A stretch of 64,000 bases of DNA, taken from positions 8,533-72,532 of the forward strand of contig NZ_AOIM01000002.1 in the NCBI RefSeq assembly GCF_000337575.1, read 5' to 3'. A program made the position numbers and the translations under genes. The stretch is from Natrialba hulunbeirensis JCM 10989 (GTDB lineage: Archaea; Halobacteriota; Halobacteria; Halobacteriales; Natrialbaceae). The notes below the pieces were generated by a model, which worked only from the letters and a program-made list of their open reading frames with translations, was not told the origin of the DNA and made no database searches. Positions 34,004 to 42,778 of the stretch are shown here, one piece after another (the stretch's first letter is position 1; each line of letters opens with the position of its first letter).

Positions 34004-35695
34004 TCAGCTATGCCCGTGCTCCTCGAACACGGCCCCGAACCCTTCATCAAGAACCTGCTGCACAAGGTCAGCGAACGCGTCGCGATTGCCTGGGTCCTCA
34101 ACGAATGAGCGAAAGGTGCTCTCGAAGTGATGTCCATGCGACGGTCGATTCGCACTTGAGGTCTGGTGCGCTGCTTCGTGCAGCAACACCAGATACAGGT
34201 CATGCATCCAGACTGCGCGCTGGCGACTCGTTACCGCCGAGTCAGTGATCACGATATACGACCTGCCATCGGTCCAGGCATCGGCACTGGCCTCACCATA
34301 ATACACATCTCGATCGATACCAAGTTCTGAGGCCAACACGCGAGCAAAGCGGAGATAGCGTCGCTGATCGGCGTTCAGTTGTGACTCATCGTCGATTCGA
34401 TGATACCCGGTCCACACGCCTTCTGACTCGGCTTGCTTCCCGACATCGAACGTCGACGGAAGGTCGATCGATGTCTCATCAGCAGTAGCCAGCTCACGAA
34501 GCCGATGTGTTGCTGTGTCGCTCGTATCGAGGACGACGTAGCCTCGCTCAACGAGTTTGTCCGCACCTTTCTCCGCGCCAGTGACCCAACCAATCTCCGG
34601 AGCAGCCTGGATCTCCTCGAGGCTAATACGGGACTCCGTTGCCAACTGGAACAGCTTCCGACTGGCCCATTGGTCCTCTCTCTTGGAATTAGCTGCCAGC
34701 TCTTCGACCATCACTTCCCGGCTCTCGGCTGTCAATCGGTCGTCCGAGACGTCTGAGTACAGATCGTCACGCGCCTGCTCGAGTGCGCGTTCGATCCGCT
34801 GCCAGCGCTTACAGCCAGACTGGATGTCGTTGCGCGCAAAGTTCAGCGTGAGATTCCCTTTCGAGACGATGACGCCACCGAGTCCGTACTCGCGTTTCGT
34901 CGTCACGTACAACCCGTTACTGTAGATGTCGAGTCCCTCATGGGGAGCGTACTCGAGTGCGAGGATTGCATCGTCGGTTACTCGAGTGAGTGAGGGACGG
35001 TTCGAGTCTGTCACCGACTCGAGTGGATCGCCCTTATCGACCGACTCGCCATTGATTACGACCGAGACGCCGGTTCGTGACCGCACGTACGCGAAGCGCT
35101 TGCGAAGATCGCGAACGTAGCGCCGCCAGCGGTAGCTATCCGAATCAGGGACTTCGTCCTCGTAGTGATCGATCTCGACGAGCATCCCCTCAAGGTGATG
35201 ATCAGTATCCTCGAGCTGGCCATCGCGGCCGTTGATCTCTGCCCACGGTCCAGAGTCGCGTCGATCTCGGTAGTCAAAGTGGAGTGCAGTGTCGTGGCTC
35301 CAGATCCGAACCGCGCCTTTTGCGATGATTGCTCCCTTGCCGATTCCCCACTCACCGATTGTCTCGTCGTCCGATCGCTGCTTGCTCCCCGCGCCAAGTA
35401 CCGAGAGGTTGCGTCGTCCCTCAGTGGATTTGAGATTGACACCAGCGCCATCATCGAGGATGAGCGACCGCTCTGGTGAGATGCTGACCAAGACGCGAGA
35501 CGAACCAGGACTATCAATTCCGTTTTGAACTGCTTCACGAATCGCATCGGTAAGATCCGCCATCTGATCTTCGATGAGATACGTTGCGACCCGCTCGTCA
35601 GCCGTCATCGTCACGGTCTCGTCAGTCAGTTTCGAAGCGATCGTTCTCTCGCTTGCGAACTCAGACAAGGTCAGATGCTCTGTCATGGTGTCCAC
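34004..35695 (-). CDS. GHKL ATPase fused to HExxH metallopeptidase-like domain
   Basis: 563 residues (a second ATG 3 codons in is possible). N-terminal Bergerat fold: DAIREAVQNGIDS (N box), LILDDGAGVN (G1) and GEWGIGKGAII (G2), as in Hsp90/MutL/histidine-kinase ATPases; no kinase His box follows. The C-terminal domain has YLVLLHEAAHQTSS with HGHHFESTF downstream, a zinc-peptidase motif with a third His after 10 or more residues as in SprT/WLM-like proteins. An ATP-driven sensor or chaperone coupled to a protease is inferred. It lies on the minus strand downstream of a small acidic gene with the TTAACCAACA operator. Confidence 0.65.
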   Translation of the reverse strand: MDTMTEHLTLSEFASERTIASKLTDETVTMTADERVATYLIEDQMADLTDAIREAVQNGIDSPGSSRVLVSISPERSLILDDGAGVNLKSTEGRRNLSVLGAGSKQRSDDETIGEWGIGKGAIIAKGAVRIWSHDTALHFDYRDRRDSGPWAEINGRDGQLEDTDHHLEGMLVEIDHYEDEVPDSDSYRWRRYVRDLRKRFAYVRSRTGVSVVINGESVDKGDPLESVTDSNRPSLTRVTDDAILALEYAPHEGLDIYSNGLYVTTKREYGLGGVIVSKGNLTLNFARNDIQSGCKRWQRIERALEQARDDLYSDVSDDRLTAESREVMVEELAANSKREDQWASRKLFQLATESRISLEEIQAAPEIGWVTGAEKGADKLVERGYVVLDTSDTATHRLRELATADETSIDLPSTFDVGKQAESEGVWTGYHRIDDESQLNADQRRYLRFARVLASELGIDRDVYYGEASADAWTDGRSYIVITDSAVTSRQRAVWMHDLYLVLLHEAAHQTSSANRPSHGHHFESTFRSFVEDPGNRDAFADLVQQVLDEGFGAVFEEHGHS

Positions 35696-35859
35696 CCCTG
35701 TGGCACCACAAAAACCGAACAGAGCAACTCAGGTGCCTTCGCTAGTCGCGGTTACTATTGGAATTACTGGATGACTCGGATAACCATACTGTCTGTCCCG
35801 TCAATCATTCCTGCAAAACAGCTGTCGATAGCTAAGGAGATGCTGAAAATCCTGTTGAG

Positions 35860-36051
35860 TCACTCGTCTTCGAGCGCTGCGTAGATCTCTGCGTGGCGGC
35901 GTCCGTCAAGCTTCCCCATCTCAAGGGCAATCTCGTGACGTTCGGCGTCGCTCTCGGCCGCCTGATACCGTTCGTACAGTCGGCGGACTTCTTCGTCGAT
36001 CGTCGCCGAGGAATCGGTGCTGGACGCCATCTCTGTATCGAATGTGCTCAT
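35860..36051 (-). CDS. 63-residue acidic protein under TTAACCAACA operator
   Basis: MSTFDTEMASSTDSSATIDE then EVRRLYERYQAAESDAERHE and a helical end. A simple helical pair, no cysteine. Starts 46 bases downstream of inverted repeat copy B. Followed after 165 bases by the GHKL protein. Possibly a small regulator or antitoxin-like partner. Unrecognised family. Confidence 0.5.
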   Translation of the reverse strand: MSTFDTEMASSTDSSATIDEEVRRLYERYQAAESDAERHEIALEMGKLDGRRHAEIYAALEDE

Positions 36052-36096
36052 TGTATCCCTTTATCAGTTGCGACGAGCACACGCTCGAAATTGGAC

Positions 36097-36138
36097 TTAA
36101 CCAACAGAAGGCGTGATAATTGAGTTCGTGTTGGTTAA
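36097..36138. promoter_or_regulatory. inverted repeat TTAACCAACA-N22-TGTTGGTTAA, copy B
   Basis: Perfect 10-bp arms, spacer 22 nt. Lies 46-87 bases before the ATG at 36051 (minus strand), where a regulator or upstream activating site is expected. Copies A and C share arms, but not the spacer sequence. Confidence 0.7.
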
Positions 36139-36142
36139 AGGT

Positions 36143-36397
36143 CTACTTTTGACCTCGAAGTTCACGAACTGCTTTGCGGCTGACTGATGCTTTGTGCCAG
36201 CCGAGATGCTCGTCGAAGTACCACTTCTTGAACTCCCTCGCCGACGTCGTCAACGGCGATGAAGAGACATTTGTACGAGAGGAAATCTCGAGCGTTCAGT
36301 CTCAAGTACTGACGAAGTCAGTGGCAAGTTGCATAATTACGCCGCTCGGGTCGCACTGACATCCGAATTCGCAAACCCGTCTCTCGAATTATCTGCG
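36143..36397 (-). other. gap with coding-like tail (relic)
   Basis: Minus-strand frame ending at 36143 reads SAREFKKWYFDEHLGWHKA then VSRKAVRELRGQK and stop. There is no ATG; upstream it reaches TGA near 36300. The composition is protein-like (Trp, Tyr, basic end as in a DNA-binding C-terminus), so this is likely the last 40-50 residues of a lost gene. The rest, to the TFB2 stop, shows nothing clear. Confidence 0.3.
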
Positions 36398-37363
36398 CTA
36401 GTCGTGAATTCCCATTTCGGCGATTTGCTCTTGATACCGATTTCGAATAGTGACCTCAGTTACCTGAGCAACATCAGCAACTTCCCGTTGGGTCTTTTTC
36501 TTATTGCAAAGGAGGGCAGCAGCATAGATGGCAGCTGCGGCATACCCTGTTGGTGACTTCCCCGATAACAGCCCTTTCTCGGCCGTCGTATCGATGATTT
36601 CGTTGGCCTTCGATTGTACTTCGTCTGGAAGTTCGAGTTCGGAACAGAAGCGAGGGACGTACTTTTTGGGGTCAACAGGCTGCATTTCAAGACTCAGTTC
36701 CTTCGAAATGTATCGATACGTGCGGCCGATCTCCATCCGGTCAACCCGTGAGACGGCGGCAATTTCATCGAGAGATCGTGGAATGCCTTCCATCCGACAA
36801 GCTGCATACAGCGTACTCGTGGCCACACCCTCGATTGAGCGTCCTCGGATGAGATCTTCATCGAGTGTACGTCGATAGAGGACGCTTGCGACTTCGCGAA
36901 CAGAGCGGGGAACGCCCAGGGCAGAAGCCATCCGGTCGGTCTCAGAGAGCGCAAACTGGAGGTTTCGCTCGCCAGCGTCCTTTGTTCGGATCCGCTCTTG
37001 CCATTTCCGCAGCCGATTCATCTGGCTGCGTTTCTCCGAGGAGAGAGACCGGCCGTAGGCGTCCTGGTTTTTCCAGTCGATCGTGGTGGTCAATCCCTTA
37101 TCGTGCATCGTCTGGGTCGTCGGCGCACCAACGCGTGATTTGCTGTCACGTTCGGCCGCGTTGAACGCCCGCCATTCTGGCCCTCGATCGATAGACTCCT
37201 CTTCCAAAATTAGTCCACAGTCCTCACAACTGATTTCACTCTCATCAGCACTCCTTGCGAGCGCTGTTGAATCACATTCAGGACAGCTTCGAACACCCTC
37301 TTGCTCAGTGGTTTCTTGCCCGGTTTCAGTATCACGCTCTTTCTGCTGGGGCAGGCGTTCCAT
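36398..37363 (-). CDS. tfb: transcription initiation factor B (TFB) paralog 2
   Basis: 321 residues from ATG 37363; a longer open reading to 37597 is an artefact of a frameshift in the upstream small gene. Zinc ribbon [20 protein letters not shown] then [11 protein letters not shown], followed by GPEWRAF and the conserved [16 protein letters not shown] segment of the B-reader region. Two cyclin repeats: [20 protein letters not shown] and [20 protein letters not shown], with a terminal HTH-like [18 protein letters not shown]. More canonical than TFB1. Expected to direct a subset of promoters on this replicon. Confidence 0.9.
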   Translation of the reverse strand: MERLPQQKERDTETGQETTEQEGVRSCPECDSTALARSADESEISCEDCGLILEEESIDRGPEWRAFNAAERDSKSRVGAPTTQTMHDKGLTTTIDWKNQDAYGRSLSSEKRSQMNRLRKWQERIRTKDAGERNLQFALSETDRMASALGVPRSVREVASVLYRRTLDEDLIRGRSIEGVATSTLYAACRMEGIPRSLDEIAAVSRVDRMEIGRTYRYISKELSLEMQPVDPKKYVPRFCSELELPDEVQSKANEIIDTTAEKGLLSGKSPTGYAAAAIYAAALLCNKKKTQREVADVAQVTEVTIRNRYQEQIAEMGIHD

Positions 37364-37597
37364 TACCCAGAATAATGTTCTCTGTCGGGTTAAGCGCTGG
37401 GTACAATACTTCCTTGTCAGCATTGTGGGCTGCTGTCCAGCCTTGATGGAAAAAGCAAGCTGAATGCTTGAATCAAAAGCGGCCCCACTTGGTTCGTGGA
37501 CGTACACCCGCTTGCCAGGGACTGGTGTCACCAGATCGTTATCGACAAGTTCGGTAACGAGCTTTCGGGCGGCTATGTCGCCAATATCCGCTGTCAT
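37332..37597 (-). pseudogene. small haloarchaeal protein broken by T-run frameshift
   Basis: Starts [20 protein letters not shown] and [20 protein letters not shown]. After SSIQLA the frame should continue [15 protein letters not shown], as in haloarchaeal relatives, but the T5 run at about 37449-37453 is one base short. Restoring one T gives a continuous frame that ends with TGA at 37334-37332, overlapping the TFB2 start by about 30 bases. Either a true mutation or a sequencing error in the homopolymer. Function unknown; about 88 residues if intact. Confidence 0.55.
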
Positions 37598-37750
37598 GAC
37601 GCGAGTTGCATCCTGATCATGGGCAACGAGTCTGGCTTCGAATCGTCTGTAACAATAAAAACCGTGCTACCAACTACAGGTACCACTCATTGCAAGACCG
37701 GTTCAAGGGTTATGAATGGTCCTCTGATACCCTTGTCTCGGTAGCCCGTT

Positions 37751-37969
37751 CTACGAGGTCTTGACCACGGCCACATCGGATGGTGTCACGACCACACAGA
37801 ATTCACCAACCGAGAATTGAATCTCGAGTTCAGTATGTGGACTCGTCGAATCCACAAGTTGCTCGAGTGCTTCAACATCGATCACTCGCTGCAGCTGGTA
37901 CTCATCTCGGCCGAGCCCCTGTTCTTCGAGAGCGTCGATAATCTCAAACAACAACCGCTGATCACTCAT
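37751..37969 (-). CDS. HalOD1-like output domain protein
   Basis: 72 residues. LLFEIIDALEEQGLGRDEYQ then RVIDVEALEQLVD and ELEIQFSVGEFCVVVTPSDV match the short haloarchaeal HalOD1 alpha/beta domain (a stand-alone regulatory output domain). The start overlaps the stop of the ArdC-like gene by 8 bases, so it is cotranscribed with it. No DNA-binding motif of its own. Confidence 0.6.
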   Translation of the reverse strand: MSDQRLLFEIIDALEEQGLGRDEYQLQRVIDVEALEQLVDSTSPHTELEIQFSVGEFCVVVTPSDVAVVKTS

Positions 37970-38894
37970 CGCTCATCACCTCCTCAACGACATCGATGAT
38001 CTCCTGAACGGTCGAGCTAATGCGCTCGAGTCGATCGAGGATCGTCTCTGGTTCGTCACCTTCCCACGCGGCGAGGTAGAACGCTGACCCACTCGTGTCC
38101 AATCCGAAATACCGACCGACAATGTAACCGACGGCTTCGGCCTCGAGTTCGCGTTTCGATCGTTCGTCTTCAGTATCGGTACCGCTGTGCAGCAGTGCGT
38201 GAGCGTACTCGTGAACGAGTGTAATGGAGAGATCAGCCTCGTTTTCATGATCACGGACTTCCACGAGTGGCTGCTTTCCTAGACGGTACTGACAGATGCC
38301 CTTGGCGCTGCCGTGAGACCATTCCTGAGGAGGTACGAGGCCAACATCCAACTCGAGTGCGGACGCTACCTCAAGGAGTACTGAGACCAGCTCGTCGGCG
38401 TCGCCGTTCGCCTCAGTCTCGAGCTCTGGGAGTGGCTCTCCCTCGGTCTGCGACACATCGAAGACCGACGCTGGTCGAAAGCCTACGAGTCCCTTCTCCC
38501 ACTCGTCGGGTTCAGTGTCGTCGTACTCACAACCACTCCGTTCGTGGTATGAAGGTGAATTCTCGCATTCAGGGCACTGTCTCGCGATGATCGGTGCCCA
38601 GATCCAGATTGCCTTCTCACCCTCTTTCACATGCCGGTCGAACTCGTTTTGCCATGTTCGATAGCCGGCGACTTTGGTCGCGTGCGGACACTGGAGTTTG
38701 ATCAACAACGTGTTCCGGTGAGAGTAGTCGTGGAACCGGCTCTGGACGTCGAGCCACGCTCTGAATTGCTCGCTCGAAACAGCGTCGTCAACCTCGCAGA
38801 CGAGGTCTTCGAGCCACGTTTCTATCGTACTGTGCATTTCATCGTGCCGGGTGTCAGAATCGTCGAACGTCTCCCGGGTGCTGCTCGTAGCCAT
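37962..38894 (-). CDS. ArdC-like antirestriction protein with zinc-peptidase domain
   Basis: 310 residues. The N-terminal ssDNA-binding type domain shows FHDYSHRNTLLIKLQ, KVAGYRTWQNEFDRHVKEGE and KAIWIWAPI, the classic ArdC/DUF1738 pattern. A CPEC...C pair follows. The C-terminal ImmA/IrrE-like peptidase shows SITLVHEYAHALLHSG with ELEAEAVGYIVGRYFG (Glu ligand). ArdC proteins protect incoming single-stranded plasmid DNA from restriction during conjugation, which fits the transfer genes at 53-64 kb. Third gene of a minus-strand set (39673 to 37751). Confidence 0.82.
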   Translation of the reverse strand: MATSSTRETFDDSDTRHDEMHSTIETWLEDLVCEVDDAVSSEQFRAWLDVQSRFHDYSHRNTLLIKLQCPHATKVAGYRTWQNEFDRHVKEGEKAIWIWAPIIARQCPECENSPSYHERSGCEYDDTEPDEWEKGLVGFRPASVFDVSQTEGEPLPELETEANGDADELVSVLLEVASALELDVGLVPPQEWSHGSAKGICQYRLGKQPLVEVRDHENEADLSITLVHEYAHALLHSGTDTEDERSKRELEAEAVGYIVGRYFGLDTSGSAFYLAAWEGDEPETILDRLERISSTVQEIIDVVEEVMSDE

Positions 38895-38973
38895 GATTGA
38901 TTCATGCCTCTCGAAGCGATCTCGAGAAGGCCGTCACCTATTCTCGGCTGAAAAAACCGACAGAGTCTCGCTG

Positions 38974-39279
38974 TCAGAGTACCATCCGCTGGAACTGCCG
39001 CTCTCGTTCACGTTCCATTTGCCACCATTGCTCTCGCTGCCGACGTTCGTCGACAGGACTATCCCTAGCTGCCTGCTCAAGCGCCCGCCAGAGACGGTTC
39101 CTTCGTCGCTCGAGTTCATCGATGACTGCAACAGGAATCCCATCGCTATTGCGAGCTACCTCAATTTCCCTGGTTACCAGTTTGAGCTTCGCAGCACCTT
39201 CGTACAAGAACGGTGTCTGCTCTATCCCTGCGACGGCTTGTGCTTCCTCGAGCGATGGCTGAGACTCAGGTACCGTCAT
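38974..39279 (-). CDS. hypothetical basic helical protein
   Basis: 101 residues from ATG 39279, one base after the previous stop; a longer frame to 39303 overlaps that gene and is not chosen. MTVPESQPSLEEAQAVAGIE, then a central KLVTREIEVARNSDGIPVAV, and a strongly Arg/Gln-rich helix RRQREQWWQMERERERQFQR at the end. This may bind nucleic acid. Cotranscribed with neighbours upstream of ArdC. No named family. Confidence 0.55.
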   Translation of the reverse strand: MTVPESQPSLEEAQAVAGIEQTPFLYEGAAKLKLVTREIEVARNSDGIPVAVIDELERRRNRLWRALEQAARDSPVDERRQREQWWQMERERERQFQRMVL

Positions 39280-39280
39280 T

Positions 39281-39673
39281 TCAGAGTTCGTCTTTGAGCA
39301 CATCTTGGAGTTGGTCGGCTACCGAGACTGGACGAGATTTCCAGCCGCTTTCATCGCCATCACCACACACTTCGCTTCCGATGAACTCGATCCAACGTCG
39401 AACGTCAGCTCCGCCGGCTCCATTCGAAGCGAGAGCGATATCTTCTGTGTGGAGAACCGGTCCTCGAAGCCTGAATCGAGGTACCGCCCCAGTGTCATCA
39501 CGGTCGGCGCGAGTTCTCGTTACGATGATACGCTCACGCTTGCGATCGACGTGATGGTGACGACCATCTTGATCCTCGCCGAGATAGGCGTAATTCCACG
39601 ATCGGGGTTCGAGGATGATGTTGCGATCACTACTCGTGGAACGCTTCTCGTGGTGAGTGAGTTGGTTGGTCAT
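39281..39673 (-). CDS. hypothetical plasmid protein, first of ArdC operon
   Basis: 130 residues. MTNQLTHHEKRSTSSDRNII, then beta-rich NYAYLGEDQDGRHHHVDRKR and RIIVTRTRADRDD, suggesting a small beta-barrel with charged loops. C-terminal helix SVADQLQDVLKDEL. It has a leader of about 100 bases with a hairpin just before the ATG, and a CCCC/GGGG promoter-like element at its far end. No known family. Confidence 0.55.
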   Translation of the reverse strand: MTNQLTHHEKRSTSSDRNIILEPRSWNYAYLGEDQDGRHHHVDRKRERIIVTRTRADRDDTGAVPRFRLRGPVLHTEDIALASNGAGGADVRRWIEFIGSEVCGDGDESGWKSRPVSVADQLQDVLKDEL

Positions 39674-39685
39674 CAGAGCTCTCCT

Positions 39686-39702
39686 CGTCTCGAAACGAGA
39701 CG
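39686..39702 (-). promoter_or_regulatory. 5'-leader hairpin before the ArdC operon
   Basis: CGTCTCG-AAA-CGAGACG, 13 bases before ATG 39673. A compact 7-bp stem with 3-nt loop close to the start may modulate translation. Confidence 0.4.
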
Positions 39703-39770
39703 TCTCTCAGCGTCTGTTTGGGTTTGTTTGCTATCGGTCGATTTCATCGATATCTTCGGGTGGGTTGTGT

Positions 39771-39802
39771 ACGCCCCGCACCCCTTCTGGGGACGATAAA
39801 CC
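39771..39802 (-). promoter_or_regulatory. TTTAT-CCCC/GGGG promoter-like element
   Basis: Minus strand: GGTTTATCGTCCCCAGAAGG followed by GGTGCGGGGC. Same layout as the TFB1 promoter element. Lies about 100 bases before the ArdC operon's first ATG. Confidence 0.4.
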
Positions 39803-39930
39803 AAGCGAGGCTCTAGACATGTACGAACCCCAGCTTCGTGTCAGATCGCCTCAAAACTGGACTGACGATTCACTATTCGTTGGGGATATTCTTAAGCGGA
39901 CAAACGTGGAGAACCCAGCACGAAGACGCA

Positions 39931-40194
39931 ATGAACGACATCATCGATCCACGACCACCGCTCCCAGAGTGGATTCTAGACGCCTACGATGTCATTTGTA
40001 CTCAGGGAACCGACCCGGGGAATCACGGAACCCCGCAATCGGTTCCTCGAGAACAGGCTCACGATATTCTTCTTAGCACTGATGAACTTGCGCTCGAACC
40101 CATGGATGCAGACCACGCACTCACCCGACTACTCGAGAGAGGATATTTCTACGAAGTCGATGGCGAACTTCGTGTGACGACACCCGGGAACTGA
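39931..40194 (+). CDS. small winged-helix-like protein
   Basis: 87 residues from ATG 39931 (upstream frame open but not protein-like). MNDIIDPRPPLPEWILDAYD, a middle SVPREQAHDILLSTDELALE, and DADHALTRLLERGYFYEVDG then LRVTTPG, the last a typical wing. Similar short wHTH proteins follow many haloarchaeal plasmid genes. GGGGATATTCTTAAGCGG before it includes a TATA-like element. Regulatory role presumed. Confidence 0.55.
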   Translation: MNDIIDPRPPLPEWILDAYDVICTQGTDPGNHGTPQSVPREQAHDILLSTDELALEPMDADHALTRLLERGYFYEVDGELRVTTPGN

Positions 40195-40288
40195 AATCGT
40201 GAAGTACAACTGTTTACTATAGTGCTTACTGGCCAGTCCAGAACCGTCTCTACACAAAATCCATTGTTATTCAGACACATTATGTAGT

Positions 40289-40450
40289 ATGCAGCGACGG
40301 TCATTCCTCGGTATGGGAGTGGGAATAGTCGGTATCATTAGCGAAGACCGATTCAAGTTTGCGTCGTTCCGTGACGATTCGGTTCCTGTTGGACTGATCT
40401 CGATTCGCTGTAAGCAGCTGGCTGCAGAGTTATCGATTTCTGAGGAGTAG
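40289..40450 (+). CDS. 53-codon Tat-signal-like small ORF
   Basis: MQRRSFLGMGVGIVGIISED begins like a Tat signal (twin Arg, hydrophobic core) but the hydrophobic part is short and no lipobox follows. It ends KQLAAELSISEE. Could be a small exported protein or the remains of a Tat lipoprotein that lost its mature domain. TTATGTAG lies upstream. Confidence 0.4.
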   Translation: MQRRSFLGMGVGIVGIISEDRFKFASFRDDSVPVGLISIRCKQLAAELSISEE

Positions 40451-40790
40451 TGCGGCGCACAGACTGAATCGATAGTAGTGCATCCGTGTGCCTCTGACAA
40501 ATCGGCCCTGGGAGGGCCGAGCGATGGTTGGTGGTGGATCAGGGATGCATCCCATCGAATGGCTATCGTGGGTATGCAAGGGACTTGCCTTTGGACAGGC
40601 TTGTCCGGTGGGGGACGACCGGCGATGGATGTGGTCCCCTGCATTCGACCATATATGCGATGCTACGTAAATATATCGGCTATTTTAATAATATCGTCTG
40701 GAAATCATCTTCGCGTTCGAGGCACGTCCAATTTCACCTTCGTTAGTGAAGGTTCCAATAGTCGTGGTTCGTGGTTATTAGTCACTTGGC
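40451..40790. other. 340-bp gap, no supported gene
   Basis: A 60-codon frame from 40488 (MVGGGSGMHPIEWLSWVCKG) is Cys/Trp-rich and unlike its surroundings, so not called. 40640-40710 is AT-rich (ATATATCGGCTATTTTAATA). Confidence 0.35.
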
Positions 40791-41089
40791 CAATAAGTTG
40801 ATGGGCGGGCGTACTAACCAGTGTACCGGCGGGGAAGTCGAGGATTGTCGTTGCCAACAACGAACTTCCGACGAGACAGCTTCCTCGCCACTCCGACGTC
40901 TTCGGACGGATGCACGCGTTTGCGATCGTCTCTGGGACAGATCGCACGCAGCGGATTGCCAGCAGTTCTCCCACTGCCCTGCTGGCAACCGTATTCGACA
41001 CGTGCGTTTCAGCACTCTATTCCAACCAAGAGTTTGTCGACGGCCTCGCGGAGCAGCATGTTGTGAATGCGTTGGATCACTACCAGTGA
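40791..41089 (+). pseudogene. coding-like fragment without start
   Basis: Frame after a TGA near 40800 reads VPAGKSRIVVANNELPTRQL, then DVFGRMHAFAIVSGTD, PTALLATVFDTCVSALYSN and ends VVNALDHYQ stop at 41089. Even composition, helix-strand pattern and lack of stops suggest real protein sense, but there is no credible start before the internal ATG 40910. Unrecognised; probably the 3' end of a lost gene or a 59-residue protein from 40910. Confidence 0.35.
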
Positions 41090-41192
41090 GTCCTGGTTTG
41101 GTATAAGAAAGCGATCTATTCGAGGCAGGTGTGTGCAATAAATACCACAAGGTGGCAAGAACAGTTATATTACTTACTTGAGAAATGGGGGT

Positions 41193-41594
41193 ATGGCGAC
41201 TGATGACACGGATCCTACAGAAGCAGTAGTTGGACAGGCAAGTTCAAGTAAAGAAATCGATATCGAGACCGAATACAAGGGGATTCTTCTAACGGCAGTT
41301 ATTGCAATTTCTGGTGCTTTCCTTCCGTGGTACACGATCTTAGGGACGTCAATACGCGGATTCGAAGGGGACGGAATGATCTCACTCATTGTCGCTGCTA
41401 TCGTCCTTGCTATAGTGTGGTTTTCTAACAATGAGAAGCGTCTACTGCTGGCAGGGATCATTGGCGGGGCAATCATTACGTTCGTAGGAATGTACCACAT
41501 CACTGGTGTCTCTGCTATGGGTGTCTACGTAACGGTGTTCGCCGGTCTGGGAATGCTTGTTGCAGGTGGAAGCGGATATCGGAAATTACCCTAA
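41193..41594 (+). CDS. small membrane protein with about four spans
   Basis: 133 residues from ATG 41193 (ATG-less longer frame from 41178 possible). After an acidic N-terminus come hydrophobic segments GILLTAVIAISGAFLPWYTI, MISLIVAAIVLAIVWF, LLLAGIIGGAIITFVGMY and VYVTVFAGLGMLVAGG. Similar four-span proteins are common in haloarchaea. GTTATATTAC upstream gives a TATA box. No specific function. Confidence 0.65.
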   Translation: MATDDTDPTEAVVGQASSSKEIDIETEYKGILLTAVIAISGAFLPWYTILGTSIRGFEGDGMISLIVAAIVLAIVWFSNNEKRLLLAGIIGGAIITFVGMYHITGVSAMGVYVTVFAGLGMLVAGGSGYRKLP

Positions 41595-41678
41595 TGAGGG
41601 GGAAGGACACAACCCACTGAGTACGTGTTTTGTTTTGAGATCGTTCGCGAAACTAAGAATTGAAAAGCGGCGTGAGTA

Positions 41679-42419
41679 TTACCAGGCAGAATCCTTGACG
41701 AGAATCTCGTGGTCTGCCGCGTCCTGAGCGCGATCGCGAACATCCCGTGAGGAGTAATCGAAGTCAAACGCCCACGTCTCACCGTCGCGAAGGTCGGTCA
41801 CATTAGTCCACTGATCACCAAGAACGTTCCCGTCATCATCGTAGATTGTTGCAACCACTTCAACGTACGACTGTTCCTCACCAGTGTTATTTTCGACTTC
41901 ACCTTCAACAGTCAGTTCGTCAGCCTGAACCTCCATATTGCTGTCAGCGAGTGATAGACCCTCTGTCGGTTCATAGTCGTCTTCATCAAACTCTCCCTCA
42001 AGTTCGTAATCGTCGACATCCTCCGCATCGGTGCCTAAGAAATAGATTCGTGCAAGCCATGTCTCACCGTCTTTGAGTGACGTAAGGCGCGCGTTGTCGT
42101 TATCGAGGTAGTTTCCATCCTCGTCATACCAGTCTGCCTGGAGTTCGATGTCTCCACTGGGGACCTCACCGCTGTTCTCAACGGTTGCTTCAACGTAGAC
42201 ATCAGTCGACCAAGAGCCTGGTTCGATAACAAGCTCACTATCGAGAATCTCTACATCTGCGCTTTCACTGGATTCTGTGTCTCCGTTCCCAGACCCGTTT
42301 TCGCCACCGTTTTCGTCACGTGTTCCACCCTCAACTTCTTCGGTCCCGTCCGAAGCACAACCAGCTAACGCAGTTGAAAGTGCAACGCTACTTCCAAGAA
42401 GGAACTTTCGTCGGTTCAC
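41679..42419 (-). CDS. Tat lipoprotein with FxLYD-type beta domains
   Basis: 246 residues from GTG 42419, which places RRKFLLGSSVALSTALAGC right at the N-terminus; the longer frame has 26 unlikely residues before it. Lipobox LAGC then acidic linker. The mature part has two repeats with VEATVENSGEVPSGDIELQA ... WYDEDGNYLDND and VEGEVENNTGEEQSYVEVVA ... IYDDDGNVLGDQW, the FxLYD pattern. Each is followed by a DGETW phrase. Surface lipoprotein, role unknown. Confidence 0.75.
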   Translation of the reverse strand: MNRRKFLLGSSVALSTALAGCASDGTEEVEGGTRDENGGENGSGNGDTESSESADVEILDSELVIEPGSWSTDVYVEATVENSGEVPSGDIELQADWYDEDGNYLDNDNARLTSLKDGETWLARIYFLGTDAEDVDDYELEGEFDEDDYEPTEGLSLADSNMEVQADELTVEGEVENNTGEEQSYVEVVATIYDDDGNVLGDQWTNVTDLRDGETWAFDFDYSSRDVRDRAQDAADHEILVKDSAW

Positions 42420-42778
42420 ATCAACAAAACTGTATTTCTGCCTGATGTGTCTTTTGAAACTCCCGTCAACGTGTTTCGAAATAACCTCCGTCAGCACTTT
42501 CAGATCCCCACAGAAAGGGTGAAGTAGACATTGCTAAAGTGCTGCATCAATTCTCACTATGCACAGGCGTATTTGACAGAATCCGCCGAGACAGATTGCT
42601 GCGCTGGTAACTGCTTGTCCCATACTTTCCACATCTATCATAAGCGTTCACCCTATAGAACGTTCTGTAAGCGAAAGCCCGGCAGCGAAACGGGCTACAG
42701 CCGTGAGCAGCCGGGAACGTGGAGGTGGTGGACGGTGGCGGTGCACGCACCCATCAGCAAAAAAGGGGCCAAGAACGG

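Noticed and set aside
37364-37597. N-terminal extension of TFB2 to 399 residues
   Set aside because: Belongs to a separate small gene joined by a T-run frameshift.
37680-37745. tRNA-like GGTTCAAG sequence
   Set aside because: No cloverleaf can be formed by eye; acceptor and anticodon arms are missing.
40705-41001. 98-codon minus-strand ORF
   Set aside because: Opposite strand of a better coding-like frame (40791-41089), with low acidic content.
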